Below are positions 9,422 through 20,506 of a stretch of 64,000 bases of DNA, one piece after another; position 1 is the first letter of the stretch; the number at the start of each line of letters is the position of its first letter. The stretch lies in the NCBI GenBank assembly GCA_037447655.1, contig JBBHKE010001378.1:188001-252000 (forward strand), given 5' to 3'. The DNA comes from Zygnema cylindricum. Its lineage: Eukaryota > Streptophyta > Zygnematophyceae > Zygnematales > Zygnemataceae. The notes beneath the pieces are model-generated. The model ran no database searches. It was given only the letters and a program-made list of their open reading frames with translations, and was not told the origin of the DNA. The position numbers and the translations under genes were made by a program.

Positions 9422-12400
9422 ATGGATGAACACGGTGTATCTACTACAGAAATGTTGGCGCAAGTTCTCAGGGAGTTGGAAAGTGTGAGATTACAGAATG
9501 CGCAGCTGAGTAACACCGTCATGGCCTTGGAGACGCGTCTAGGGGAGCGACCTCATGGAGGCATCGAGAGAGACTCCCGGAGACCGAAATTACGGCTTCC
9601 CGACGAGTTTGACCCCGCAAGACACAAGAACCTTGACTCATGGCTATTCTCCGTGGCGAACTATCTCGAGAATTTTCCTAGCCTATCGGATCGTGAGAAG
9701 ATTCACTACGCGGGTGGTCTTCTTAAAGAGGCAGCGGGGGCTTGGTGGAGAACATTGGTAGAGGACGATGAGTCACCGACCGTCTGGGCGCTCTTCGTTC
9801 AACTCCTCCGCGACACTTGGCAGCTTGTCAACATGGTGAAGGCGGCGAGTGATAAGATCGCAGTATTGAAGCAACGAACTTCAGTGATGGAGTTTACGCA
9901 GAGGTTCTTGGAGTGTAAAGTTCAAATACCTACGATGACGGAGGATGAAGCCGTGGATCGTTTCGTGAAGGGGCTTAAGTCGTCTATTCGTAGAGATGTG
10001 GAGCAATGGCTTGTTCGGGAAAGCACAACTCCTCCTCTCTCAGCAATCATCAAGTTTGCGGAGCGGACCGATTCGGTCAACTTCAACCTCCGGAGACCTT
10101 ATCACTACGGGTCGAGCAGTAGCGGAGGAAACCGACGAGACGAAGGTCCAACCCCCATGGAGCTCGGCGCAATTAATGAGGATAAGGAAGCGGTCAACGT
10201 CCTGCGGAAAAAGAAGAAAACCACCAAGACCAAGACCAATGACTTGTCCCCCGAGGAAATCCAACGGAGGAGGCAAAATGGCCTATGCTTCCAGTGCGGT
10301 TCTCCGGATCACATGGCTCGGGAGTGTCCAAAACGGAAAGACCCCAAAAAGGGAAAACTTACCGTTATGAGGTTAGCCGGAGAAGGAGGTGACCCTTTGA
10401 TATTTCGGGGTCAAATAGGAGTGAGTGCAGCTGACTTCATGGTGGACTCCGGAGCGTCGGGGAACTTCATTAACGAGGCGACGGTGAAAAGGTTGAAACT
10501 TCCTCTTGTGGTACTACATAATCCTCAGTCGGTGCAATTGGCCGACGGCAGTTCCCTATCAATCACCCATCGTACCCCGAGGTTGCGCGTCGGCATTGGG
10601 AAATTCCGATGGTACGACACGCTTCATGTATTACCTCTTGGGGATCATGAGGTAATATTGGGGAAGCCGTGGCTGCAAAAATGGAATCCGATGATTGACT
10701 GGAGAAGTGGCGCCATGAGAGTGAAGAAAGGTGAAGAAGAGTTTGAGGTAACAGCGGGAGCGGCTGGTAAGGGAACGGAAGAGGGACGCCTGCTTTCGGC
10801 CTTACAGCTTAAGAGGGCACTTAAGAAAGGGGAAATGATTTATATGGCGGTCGTCCAGCCAATGGAGGAGGCGAAGGAGGAGATCCCGGAAGAATGGAAA
10901 AAGAAGGACCCCGACTTCGACTCCAAAGAAAGTGACGACATTGGAAAGACTTCCGAAGAGGCCCCGGAAGTCGTGTCAAAACTTCTCGAGGAGTACGCAG
11001 ATGTATTTCCCCCGAAGCTCCCCGAAGGATTACCTCCGAAGCGCGAAGTGGATCATAAAATAGAGCTTGTTCCTGGAGCGGTACCTCCGGCTAATCGGAT
11101 GTACAAGATGAGCTACACCGAGTTGGACGAATTGAAAAAGCAACTCGCGGAGTTGGTCGAAGCCGGAGCAATCGAACCAAGCAAGTCACCGTATGGAGCC
11201 CCTGTTCTCTTTGTGAACAAGAAAGATGGAGGGTTCCGTATGTGTATAGATTACCGAGCGCTGAACAAGTTAACGGTGAAGAATGCGTACCCCCTACCGA
11301 GGATAGACGAATTGTTGGATCGACTTCGAGGTGCCAAATATTTTTCGAAAATAGACTTGCGGAGCGGCTACCACCAGATCAGAATTGCCGAGGAGGATGT
11401 GGAAAAGACGGCGTTCAGAACTCGATACGGTCATTTCCAGTTTCGGGTAATGCCGTTCGGGTTGACTAACGCACCGGCGACCTTTATGCATTTAATGAAT
11501 TCCATCTTTCGACAATATCTGGACGCATTCGTGATCGTCTTCTTAGATGACATATTGGTGTATAGCCGAACGCAGGAGGAGCATGTGAAGCACTTACGGA
11601 CGGTCCTCCAAGTCCTTCGGGAGCATAAGTTATACGCAAAAAGAAGTAAATGTGACTTCTTTAAGGAGAAAATTGACTTTCTAGGCCATGTGGTGAGCCG
11701 GGACGGGATCGCAGTGGATCCCAACAAGACTAGAGCAGTAAAGGAGTGGCCGCAGCCGGCGAATATTACGGAGTTACGAAGCTTTCTCGGACTATGCTCC
11801 TATTATCGACGTTTTGTCGAAGGTTTCGCAAAAATCGCTGCACCGCTCACGGAATTGCTCAAGAATGATGCGCCCTATGATTGGAAAGCGGCGCAAGAAA
11901 CAGCCTTTAACACGCTAAAGGAGCGGTTGGTTACCGCCCCTGTGTTAGCTGTTCCCGATCCGGATTTACCTTGGACGGTAATTACTGACGCTAGCGATAT
12001 GGCTATTGGAGCGATCCTTATGCAGGATCAAGGAAAAGGCCTTCAACCCATCGCCTACGACAGTCGCAAACTAAAGGCAGCAGAGTTGAACTGGGCTACC
12101 CATGAGAAGGAAACAATAGCTATTATCAATGCGCTGGAGGTTTGGAAGTGTTACGTTCAGGGAAAACGGATCACGGTTATCACGGATCACCACGCCTTAC
12201 AATATCTCCAAACCCAGCCGAAGTTGTCCAAGAAACAAGTGCGCTGGATGACGTTCCTGCAAACCTTCGGTCCGGAACTTGTTATTGAATATAAGCCGGG
12301 CAAAACGAACCCGGCGGATGCGCTGTCAAGAAGACCTGACGTCGCTGCGCCGGCAGCGGAGCAACAACCGCAAGCACCGCAGCAGAGGAACGGAGACTCT

Positions 12401-14245
12401 GTGAAAGAGAAAAGCGCAGCGTTGACCGAAGCGCAAAATCAGAAGCTCAGCGCAGTCACCAGTACGGTGCAAGTGGACGAACAGTGGTTAAGTCGGATAA
12501 AGGCCGCCTACGGCGATGATGGTTCACTAAAGGAACTTGTCAAACGGAAAGTACTCGTTCGAACTGCCAATGATATGTGGCGGTATAGACCGAGTAAGAC
12601 AACACGGCTATATGTGCCGACAAATACGGCACTTCGTCACGCAATTCTTCAAATGAGTCATGACGAGCCGCTCAGTGGACATTTTGGACGAGATAAAACA
12701 ACCGCACGTGTCGCTGAAGCGTATTACTGGCCAAACATGACTCGAGACATTGCAGAATATGTCCGGACGTGTGACTCGTGTAATAGAAACAAATCTGATT
12801 CAGGGCAACAAGGTCTGTTACAACCCCTCCCAATACCATCTGTTCCTTGGGAGGCGATCTCGATGGATTTTATCGTGGCCCTTCCCCGGACGAAGGAGGG
12901 CTACGACTCAATCTTCGTCGTCGTGGATTACCTAACGAAAATGGCACATTTTCTACCCACGACCACTACGGCTACTGCACGAGATATTGCGGACTTATTC
13001 TTTCGGGAAATATTCCGCCATCACGGTCTTCCAAAAAGGATCGTCAGCGACCGCGATCGAAAATTCGTGAGCCACTTTTGGCAAAATCTATTTGCGTTAT
13101 GCGGAACGCAGCTTGCCATGTCCACAGCCTACCACCCTCAAACTGATGGTCAAACTGAACGGGTGAATCGGACTTTGGAGGAAGCATTGCGGGCTTATGT
13201 CTCGGTGCACCAAACGGATTGGGTGGACCATTTAACGGCAATCGAAGTAGCATACAACAGTGCAGTCCACTCGTCAACAAATGCTACGCCTTTCTCCCTC
13301 AATGGACGACAACCCACTCTTCCCCACACTTTATTGGTAGCGGACTGCGAAACACCGGCTGCTTTAGACTTTGCCAAGACGTTGCAAGGCAACCTGGAAA
13401 AGGCGGCAAAGGCGCTCCAACTGGCAAAGGATCGCCAAAAGTCGCAGGCGGACGCTCACCGGAAGGAAATAGTCTTCTGTGTGGGGGACAAGGTTCGCCT
13501 TAATATGGCAAACCTCTCCTTGCCGGGAGCCCTCTCTAAAAAGTTAGCCCCAAAGTTCACGCGCCCGTTCACAATTCTGTCCCGTGTGGGCAACGTCGCT
13601 TACAGGTTGGATATCCCGACGGACTGGCATATCCACAATGTTTTCCATGTTTCCCTCCTTAAACCATTCCGTGATCCTGATTCGGTGTTCCCTAACCGAC
13701 GACGGCATACTCCTCTACAACCCGTTCAAGGTACCTCAGACGAGTATGAGGTGGAAGAGATCCTTAAGTCACGTCGCTCTCGGAATTCTAACTCCACGCA
13801 ATACTTGGTGCGTTGGAAGGGTTACGGTGCTGAGGACGACTCTTGGGTGGACGAGGGGGATCTGCATTCCCCGGAGTTGCTGCGCCGGTTTCTGCAGAGT
13901 GAGGACACTCAGCTTTACCCGAGGGGCAATTGCAGCGGCCGCAACAAAGGGGCGAATCGCAGTGGCGCAACCATCGCAATAATATTGGGGACGCGGCAAA
14001 GGACCGCAGCGGCGATGTTACCACACTGCAGCGCTGTAGCAGCGCAACCACCGCAGCGCAACATGGTCATGATGACGTCAGAGGATCGCAGTATCACCAC
14101 TGCGCTGACAGGAAAGCGCAACGGCGCAATTGTGTTTCACTATGTAGGTAACGACGAACCCTCGGTTCCGCCGCAGCAACGCAGTTTTAGACATGTTGGA
14201 TACTGCGATACCCTCGCACGCTGCGACGCTGCGCACAGCCCATAA
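9422..14245 (+). CDS. Gypsy gag-protease-RT-RNase H-integrase-chromodomain polyprotein
   Basis: One ORF of 1607 aa encodes all replication functions. Gag spans about residues 50-220 ([13 protein letters not shown] region). A CCHC knuckle [14 protein letters not shown] is at about 287, and the protease active site VDSGAS at about 341. RT has the FLDD box at about 707-711, followed by RNase H (TDAS at about 854). The integrase has an HHCC finger at about 1080-1130 and catalytic D, D, E in [16 protein letters not shown] and [10 protein letters not shown] chromodomain lies at about 1440-1490 ([15 protein letters not shown]). Chromodomains of this kind direct integration to modified histones in chromoviruses. 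The start ATG has A at -3 and G at +4, 21 nt after the primer site. The last about 110 residues, beyond the chromodomain, are low-complexity and encoded by GCAGC-like repeats. Confidence 0.95.
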   Translation: MDEHGVSTTEMLAQVLRELESVRLQNAQLSNTVMALETRLGERPHGGIERDSRRPKLRLPDEFDPARHKNLDSWLFSVANYLENFPSLSDREKIHYAGGLLKEAAGAWWRTLVEDDESPTVWALFVQLLRDTWQLVNMVKAASDKIAVLKQRTSVMEFTQRFLECKVQIPTMTEDEAVDRFVKGLKSSIRRDVEQWLVRESTTPPLSAIIKFAERTDSVNFNLRRPYHYGSSSSGGNRRDEGPTPMELGAINEDKEAVNVLRKKKKTTKTKTNDLSPEEIQRRRQNGLCFQCGSPDHMARECPKRKDPKKGKLTVMRLAGEGGDPLIFRGQIGVSAADFMVDSGASGNFINEATVKRLKLPLVVLHNPQSVQLADGSSLSITHRTPRLRVGIGKFRWYDTLHVLPLGDHEVILGKPWLQKWNPMIDWRSGAMRVKKGEEEFEVTAGAAGKGTEEGRLLSALQLKRALKKGEMIYMAVVQPMEEAKEEIPEEWKKKDPDFDSKESDDIGKTSEEAPEVVSKLLEEYADVFPPKLPEGLPPKREVDHKIELVPGAVPPANRMYKMSYTELDELKKQLAELVEAGAIEPSKSPYGAPVLFVNKKDGGFRMCIDYRALNKLTVKNAYPLPRIDELLDRLRGAKYFSKIDLRSGYHQIRIAEEDVEKTAFRTRYGHFQFRVMPFGLTNAPATFMHLMNSIFRQYLDAFVIVFLDDILVYSRTQEEHVKHLRTVLQVLREHKLYAKRSKCDFFKEKIDFLGHVVSRDGIAVDPNKTRAVKEWPQPANITELRSFLGLCSYYRRFVEGFAKIAAPLTELLKNDAPYDWKAAQETAFNTLKERLVTAPVLAVPDPDLPWTVITDASDMAIGAILMQDQGKGLQPIAYDSRKLKAAELNWATHEKETIAIINALEVWKCYVQGKRITVITDHHALQYLQTQPKLSKKQVRWMTFLQTFGPELVIEYKPGKTNPADALSRRPDVAAPAAEQQPQAPQQRNGDSVKEKSAALTEAQNQKLSAVTSTVQVDEQWLSRIKAAYGDDGSLKELVKRKVLVRTANDMWRYRPSKTTRLYVPTNTALRHAILQMSHDEPLSGHFGRDKTTARVAEAYYWPNMTRDIAEYVRTCDSCNRNKSDSGQQGLLQPLPIPSVPWEAISMDFIVALPRTKEGYDSIFVVVDYLTKMAHFLPTTTTATARDIADLFFREIFRHHGLPKRIVSDRDRKFVSHFWQNLFALCGTQLAMSTAYHPQTDGQTERVNRTLEEALRAYVSVHQTDWVDHLTAIEVAYNSAVHSSTNATPFSLNGRQPTLPHTLLVADCETPAALDFAKTLQGNLEKAAKALQLAKDRQKSQADAHRKEIVFCVGDKVRLNMANLSLPGALSKKLAPKFTRPFTILSRVGNVAYRLDIPTDWHIHNVFHVSLLKPFRDPDSVFPNRRRHTPLQPVQGTSDEYEVEEILKSRRSRNSNSTQYLVRWKGYGAEDDSWVDEGDLHSPELLRRFLQSEDTQLYPRGNCSGRNKGANRSGATIAIILGTRQRTAAAMLPHCSAVAAQPPQRNMVMMTSEDRSITTALTGKRNGAIVFHYVGNDEPSVPPQQRSFRHVGYCDTLARCDAAHSP

Positions 14246-14389
14246 GTGAAACCCTCAACCCCCGGGAATACAACCATCATTCGTCCTCACAACTAACTCA
14301 GTCTCGGCAGCTTGGAAACGGCTTCCCTCCGCACAATTACTTTACCTCCGCTTCTGGAGCTACCGGAATTGTCTGGTTCAGCAGTGTCT

Positions 14390-15661
14390 ATGGCGTCGTC
14401 GTCCTCTCCACCCTCGAAAAGGAGGAGACTGGTACGGGTGGGACAAGGAGACCCGAGCGGTCCCGAGAGATTGCTAAGGGCGGCGGAAGCCATGGTGGAA
14501 GCAAGCAATCGAAGAAGGGTAGAAGTGGAGCCGGAACCGGAGGATAGTGTCAGCTGCGAGGCAGGACCGGCGGAGACCAGTGGAGGGGAGGGGTCAGAGA
14601 ACTCACACGACCCTGAATACACCCCAACCCGGGAAGGTGATCAGGAACTTCAAGCAGATCATGAGCTGTCGGAGGCGGAGGAGCCGGAACGCGAACCAAC
14701 GCCTCCGCCAATTGAGGAGCGCGCCTCAGATCTGGAGGTGACGCGGGACCCAACCAAGGAGAGCACTCCAGACGATCAATCGTCTGAAAGCGCGGAGAGG
14801 AAGGCAGAGGAACAATACCCCAGCGGTGATGATGTGTTTCTCTTGCGCGAAAACCAAAGAGATTCGGAGGAGGAGAGTGAACAGGGAGAGGAAATTCCCG
14901 ACTACCTCTTCCCACTACCGGTCGACACCCAGCATCCGGACCTCGCCTTCAGCTTCGCCAAAAGGTTTTATTGGGACCCCTCAGAGTGGCCCAAAGAATG
15001 GCGTATAGGGAAGCCTGGAGATCCTATCCACATCCCTACCAACGTTTCGTCACACCCAGCGTGGAATTTCATGCGGACCAAGGACCTGGGGAATAATCAT
15101 AAAGGCTATGTGCAGCTGAATCCTCACACCTTACCGTTCGTAGAGGTGGTAGAGGAAAACTACAGATACAGAACTGATGTTCCCGGGTTACTTCGCCATT
15201 ATCACCCGTGGGATGTCCGCCTCCACGACATCATCTCTCGAGCGGAAGTCACCCCTGGAGTGCGAGTACTCAAGCTGCCTCGAAGGAATGCTCTGCAGCG
15301 GGCCCGAGCTGCAAGAAAATATGTGTCTTTCAAATTACGAAAGGTACCTCGGTGGGAACCGGTGGACGAGGAACCAGAGGAAGCTACCCCAGGGGCTGAA
15401 CCCGGAGAACCCAAGATTCCGGCACCCGAGGAGCCTGCACCTGCGGACGTTCCGCAGCAAACCGAAGTACCCATGGAGGAAGCGGAAAATCAGGTTCGGG
15501 AACGAATTATTTTGCGGCGGTTCGCAGCTGCAGTTCGTCACATCGCGTTACTCGAGACCCGATGTGAACAGCTCCAACATCAACTCGACGTTCTTCGCCA
15601 GGAGTTCGAGGAGTATCGTGAAGAAACATACGACATACTCCGGCAACTGCAGTTTCCTTGA
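14390..15661 (+). CDS. Gypsy second ORF, unknown accessory protein (423 aa)
   Basis: The function is not recognised. The frame is open from 14312, but that codon is TTG; the first ATG, conserved in G0, is 14390. The layout is an N-terminal basic motif KRRRLVR that could be a nuclear signal, an acidic Ser/Glu-rich segment (about 45-165), and a compact core of about 150 residues (DYLFPLPVD, WPKEWRIGKPGDP, WNFMRTKDLGNNHKGY, FVEVVEENYRYR, YHPWDVRLHDIIS). A Pro/Glu linker follows, then a C-terminal predicted coiled coil (about 385-420). No signal peptide or membrane segment is visible, so it is not envelope-like. It lies 144 nt after the pol stop on the same strand. CTAAC at 14293 and CAG ending at 14310 could be a splice acceptor. 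The G0 copy shows that it is a family trait. Confidence 0.85.
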   Translation: MASSSSPPSKRRRLVRVGQGDPSGPERLLRAAEAMVEASNRRRVEVEPEPEDSVSCEAGPAETSGGEGSENSHDPEYTPTREGDQELQADHELSEAEEPEREPTPPPIEERASDLEVTRDPTKESTPDDQSSESAERKAEEQYPSGDDVFLLRENQRDSEEESEQGEEIPDYLFPLPVDTQHPDLAFSFAKRFYWDPSEWPKEWRIGKPGDPIHIPTNVSSHPAWNFMRTKDLGNNHKGYVQLNPHTLPFVEVVEENYRYRTDVPGLLRHYHPWDVRLHDIISRAEVTPGVRVLKLPRRNALQRARAARKYVSFKLRKVPRWEPVDEEPEEATPGAEPGEPKIPAPEEPAPADVPQQTEVPMEEAENQVRERIILRRFAAAVRHIALLETRCEQLQHQLDVLRQEFEEYREETYDILRQLQFP

Positions 15662-15672
15662 CTCCATCAAAG

Positions 15673-15689
15673 TTCAGCGGGACGCTGAA
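15673..15689 (+). other. Hairpin between second ORF and 3' LTR of G1
   Basis: Perfect stem TTCAGCG / CGCTGAA with loop GGA, 12 nt after the ORF stop and 17 nt before the 3' LTR. Compare 7696-7714 in G0. Confidence 0.55.
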
Positions 15690-15706
15690 TCCTTAGTGGA
15701 AGGCAC

Positions 15707-16225
15707 TGTAACAGGGTTACAGAATTGGGTACTTAGTAGTTAGGGCTAGGCTGCTATAGTTGCGATTTCAGAGCAGCGCAGTTGCGATGCCAGAGCAGCG
15801 CAGCTGCGATTCCAGACCAGCGCAGCATAGCAGCATAGCAACTTAGCGGCGTAGCAACTAGTAGCGCAGCGGCGTAGCAGAGCAGCATAGCAACGCCGCA
15901 ATTGTGTAGATTGAACTGTATAGTTCTAGAAGGAAGTTTGGATAGATCTTGGATTGGTCGCGAAGGTCCACGTGTACAGCTGTATAGTACTAAGTTGACC
16001 AGCAGTTAGCTAGTTTAAATAGACAGGTAGACCTAGTGAATAGGGGACCGGAAGTAGACCTGAAATAGACTTACGCAGCTAGCGCAATCTTGTACTCTCT
16101 TTTCAATTAATAAAGCCCAATCCTGTCTGCGAGTTCTGTGTGCTCATGCTGCTGCTACGGGGAGGTCCTTGGTGTTTTCCGCTGTGCATTGTGACGTATT
16201 GTGGGGTGTTGCTACCACTTTTACA
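15707..16225 (+). repeat. 3' LTR of Gypsy G1
   Basis: 519 bp with 12 substitutions relative to the 5' LTR. It is preceded by AGTGGAAGGCAC, a weak polypurine tract. GAAAC follows at 16226-16230. Confidence 0.9.
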
Positions 16226-16230
16226 GAAAC

Positions 16231-19200
16231 CGAGGCAAATGATATTGAAAATGGGGGAATTCTAGAACAACATGGCTACTCATTTTATTCTCGGGCGTCT
16301 CACTGAAGCAGTTGCTTTACCCCATCTCTATGTGGAAAAGGCGAAGGAGTTGTGGGAGGCTCATGTGATTATTTACAAGAGTGGTAGGATTCAATAGCAG
16401 AGGTTAGCAGATGAGAACGTACAAACATATGTGTACAAAGGGGGAAAGATGTTTGACTTTTGTAATGACTTGGCCAAGTTATTTATAGAGTTTGAGAGTG
16501 GAGAAAAAATGAAGATCAAAAATAGAAAGAGAATACTTTGTTGATGAAACTCCTAAATGATTATGAAAACATTGTTAACACGGTCCAAGCATTGCCAGAT
16601 CATCAATGGATATGGAGCTTTGTTGTGAGGTTGATTTTGGTTCAAGAAAGCACAATTGAGATTCAGAGAGGAGGAAAGAGCGTTCAAACATTGGCTAATG
16701 GAAATAACTAAGGGGATAAGGATTCTATGAAAAATTATGGAAACTTTGGTGGAGGAGGAAGAGCAAACTAATCAGACAAACCTAGATCGAGGCCACCGAA
16801 GGGGCTCTGTCACTTTTGTAGGAAGCCGGGACATTACATGGCGCAGTGTACTAAACTAACAACGCTGAGATTGACAGAGGGGTAGATGAGAAAATCAGCT
16901 GCAGGAAAGAGAAAGGCATTTGTGGCAACACAAGTCCTAAGAGAGGATTTTGATAAGAAGAATAGAGAACTTCTCCTCAACGAGTAGGTGGAGGTGAAAG
17001 GTGAACCAGAGATTCTAATAGGCAAAAGTGTGCTCTCGGTGGAGTAAAAAAACCTTATAAAGAAAGATGGATTATTGATTCAGAGGCTTCTATGCATATG
17101 TGTTGAGAAAACCATTGTTTACCAAAATGAGAAAGATCCCTACTGTAGAGATAAATTATGGGGATGGGAGAATATTAACTACTAATTTAGTGGGATTTGT
17201 TGATCTGAAAGTCTTAGTTGATGGTAAGACATCCCTAGTCACTTTCTCTAATGTTCTTTTTATCCCAGAGTTGAACAAGAATTTTATCTCTACGTCTGTC
17301 TTAGATGATAAGGGTTTTGAGACTAGTATTAATAAATGAGTCTTTGTTGCTAGTTATTAGAAAAAAATGTACTTCATAGCTGAAAAGGGTAGCCAAGCAA
17401 TGTTTAGGCTGAATTTGAGTAATGGAAAGACGTGAGTTTACTATGCTGGTGTAAGTGGTTTGATGATGTGGCATAAATGATGGGACATGTGCATCTAGAT
17501 AGATTGAAAAAAATGAAGAAAATGGGTGTAGATGAGGGAATATATTTTGGAGGTAATGAGACCTTGGATGATTGTAGTGGATATTCTCAAGGTAAGGCCC
17601 ACAGATTGCCTTTCTCAAAAACAACAACATATAAGGGTGAAAAGGTCTTAGATCGGGTATATACTAACATATGGGGACCGGCCAAAGCGCCATCAGCTAG
17701 AGGGAAAAGATTTATGCTCACTATCATTGATGATTACTCTAGATACTCTAGAGTATATTTCTTGAAAAACAAATCTGAGGCTTCTGCTTATTTTAATGAG
17801 TATAAAGCATGGAGTGAGACTCTTCATGAGGCACCTATAAAGAGAGTGAGGAGTGATTATGGGGGGGAATATAATTCTAATGAGTTTCATGAATTTTTGA
17901 AAGAGGAAGGGGTTCAACACCAAAAGAATGCTCCAAAGAACCCCGAACAAAACGGTGTAACTGAAAGACTAAATCGGGCATTAACTAATAGTGCCCGTAG
18001 CATGTTGTCGAATATAAAGATAAGGAAAAGCTTTGGGCAGAAGCTATCAATTGTGCTACTTATCTCAAAAATAGATTCCTTACCTCCGTGGTAAAAATTT
18101 AAACACTTTATAAAAGATGGATCAGCAGAAAACCTAATATTTAACACTTAAAGGTGTTTGGAAGTCAAGTGTTTAGTCTAAACACAAAAAAAATGATTGG
18201 AAGTTAGATGCAACATGAAAGCCGAGACACCTATTTGGGTATGATGAAAATGTAAAGGTGTATAAAGTTTATGATCTCGGAAGAGAAGACATCATTCTAG
18301 TAAAACACTTTGTAGTCTTGTATGAAAGAAAGTTTGTAGATCCTTTTAAATACACTAAACCGGTTAGAATTAGAATTGAATCCGAAAATGAGTTAGATTC
18401 AGATTCTTCTAACCAAACTCCGGTTCAGCTTGACCTGGCAGAGGAAGGGAAAAATCTGATCGAGAGTGACCCTCTCTTAGAGTCACAACTTCTGGTTCAA
18501 AACAGGGAAGAAAACAAGGAAAGACCATAAATGGATGATTAAAGTCCAGAGATGGACTCCACGGATAAAGGAGAAGATGAAGTTATCCAAAAAATCCAAG
18601 ATTACCCTCCATTCGAGCATCAGAGGTTAAACGAAAAGGAAAAGCAGCAAGAGACTTCAAGAAAGACAAGTGAACAACAAGGTAACTAAGCTGTCACATT
18701 TGAGCGAACCCCCTCAAAAGCAATTCCGGACAGAAAGCTGATAAAATGCAAGTGGGTATTTAAGTTGAAACTCAATCCGGATAACATTATCGAGCGATAC
18801 AAGGCCAAATTAGTGGAAAATAGATTCACACACAATGAGGGAAACAAAAATGATGAGACCGTCGCTCAGGTTGTTAGATTTCCCTCAGTCTAGATTCTAC
18901 TCAGTGTAGCCAGAGCAGAAAACATAGAAGTGCACCAAATAGACATAAAAACCGCTTTCTTACACGAAGAATTAGTAGAAGAGGTCTTCATGCTGAAAAA
19001 CGGAGAAGAAAGGCAAGTGTGCGGATTGATAAAGTCTCTTTATGGACTAGAGTATGTTACAAGCCAATGGAACAAGAAGTTGGACAAGTTTTTGACAAGT
19101 TTGGGATATACTCGAATTAGTTCAGATCATTCCATCTATCTATTTGAGGATGAGGAAGGTATAATTTCATTGCCATCTATGTTGATGATTTGATTTTGTT

Positions 19201-20153
19201 GTGTAAATCAATGGAGAAAATTAATAGATTTAAAAATGATCTAAAGAGTAGATTTGAAATGAAGGACTTGGGAGAGGCAAAGTACATTTTGGGAATTTAG
19301 ATAGAGAGGTATAAAGAGAAAAAAACAATTAGACTAACTCAAAACAAAGCAATAGGAAAATATGCTTGAAAAATTTCAAATGGATAAAGCAAATAGTTGT
19401 ACAACTCCAATGGATTTAAAGATGGGAAATGAGAGGAGCTCAGATGAGGGAGTCTTGATCTTAGGTAAAGTGTTAGGACCTGAGAAAAGCAATTTCATGC
19501 AAACTATTCCGTACAAATAAGTTGTCCCTAGTTTGATCTATTTTATGAACTATACTCGTCCTAATATAGCAGCAGTTGTGGGGAAATTAAGTAGGAGTCT
19601 GAATGATTCTAGGAAGAAAGATTGGGAAGCGGTCAAAAGGGTTATGCGATACTTAGAAGGAACAAGAGATCTGTGGTTGCATTTGGGAGGGGATAATACT
19701 GACATCACCACTTGGAGTGATGCCAGTTAGGCGGATGCTCGGATGAGGAGTTGTACTTGTGGTTATGTGTTGTGTGTTAGGAATGGGGCTTGTTCTTTGA
19801 GGAGTAAGCAACAAAAGGTGATTGCTCAGTCCATCATAGAGGATCAGTATATGGCCTCTGGTTTGGCTATGAAAGAATTAATGTGGGTGATATCTTTGCT
19901 TCAAAAACTTAGATATATGAAGAATGGAGTGCAAAAAATATTTTGTGATAATTTAGCTGCAATTGCAATTGCACCAAACCCAAAGACTCACTTTAAAGCA
20001 AAGCATATGGATATCAGACTAAATTTTATTACAGAGAAGGTTGAGAATAAAATAATTAGTTTGGAATATAGTCCAGATGGGGAGATGGTAGCATACATGA
20101 TGACTAAACCGGTTCCTTCTCCCAAGTTGGTAATTTGTAGAGAGAAGTGTTGA
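16231..20153 (+). pseudogene. Copia E gag-pol, main part, decayed
   Basis: This continues E gag after G1. Pieces in order are gag (16270-16720) and an intact-looking CCHC knuckle CHFCRKPGHYMAQC near 16810. Protease has DSG changed to DSE (near 17080). GAG-pre-integrase follows at 17477-17600. In the integrase the first catalytic motif HTD has become YTN (near 17665); RSDYGGEY and GVTERLN are still visible. RT is at 18730-19300 with a frameshift at the YVDD box. The RNase H region is at 19533-20153 and ends REKC-stop. There are many stops and shifts. The tract 17113-17654 is practically identical to F in inverted orientation, including stop codons. Confidence 0.8.
17113..17654 (+). repeat. Inverted repeat arm 1 (E protease to integrase tract)
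   Basis: About 542 bp matching 20507-21049 on the opposite strand with no difference that I could find by eye. Outside this tract E and F differ by roughly 10% or more. The two arms share the stop codons after ETSINK and in the GAG-pre-integrase segment. Confidence 0.75.
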
Positions 20154-20185
20154 CTGAAAAAAGATAGATTAGAAAATAACGAGAG

Positions 20186-20475
20186 TGTTGAAAAAGGTAT
20201 TTTCTTTTTTTTGTCTTTTGTTATTCTGTCTATGAAGGTTTTTTATTTCTCACACTTATCGTAGTCACTGAGGAATCAAAAAGAGTTATTGCTGCCTTTA
20301 GTAGTTAAAAACGAGACACACTTAGGGAGAAAGAGGCGTATGTCTTTGCAAAATAGACAGACTAAGGGAGCGAAGGCATAGGTCTTTGCAAAATTGAAGC
20401 GCTGAAAACAATACTTCATCCTTTGACCTACGAAATGAAACCAAATGACGTAGACGTACGCCTTATCCATTAGAT
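20186..20475 (+). repeat. 3' LTR of Copia E, truncated
   Basis: Starts TGTTGAAAAAGGTATTTT after the purine-rich GAGAG. It carries the TTATCGTAGTCACTGAGG motif and, near 20444-20470 in reverse, a tRNA-like string TCTAATGGATAAGGCG. It ends within about 15 bp of 20476, where F integrase sequence begins, with no recognisable LTR end. Confidence 0.65.
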
Positions 20476-20506
20476 CTTAATGAAACCCATATGTCGATAT
20501 GAACCA

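Larger units (their letters stand above)
8869..16225 (+). mobile_element. Gypsy element G1, complete, with second ORF
   Basis: This is a complete Ty3/Gypsy chromovirus-type LTR retrotransposon of 7357 bp. LTRs are 519 bp each (8869-9387 and 15707-16225), start TGTAACAGGG and end TTTTACA. The 5-bp target duplication GAAAC is perfect (8864-8868 and 16226-16230). I count 12 substitutions and no indel between the LTRs (about 2.3%). Order: LTR, primer site, gag-pol-chromodomain ORF, second ORF, hairpin, LTR. It is inserted in gag of Copia E. Both ORFs are uninterrupted, so it may still be competent. Confidence 0.92.
8218..20475 (+). mobile_element. Copia element E, decayed, broken by Gypsy G1
   Basis: This plus-strand Copia element occupies 8218-8868 and 16226-20475, with G1 between. 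Its 5' LTR is itself truncated on the left by G0. It contains a primer site, gag, CCHC knuckle, protease, integrase, RT and RNase H, then the start of a 3' LTR at 20186 that stops near 20476 against inverted relative F. It is heavily mutated. Because it contains at least two later insertions it is among the oldest elements in the window. Confidence 0.8.

Noticed and set aside
14312-14389. Upstream extension of the Gypsy second ORF
   Set aside because: Opens with TTG, not ATG, and the corresponding G0 sequence is not available past the H insertion; the ATG at 14390 is shared.
9422-15661. Retrovirus or pararetrovirus with envelope
   Set aside because: Second ORF has no signal peptide, membrane helix or glycoprotein features; gene order and chromodomain are those of a Gypsy chromovirus.
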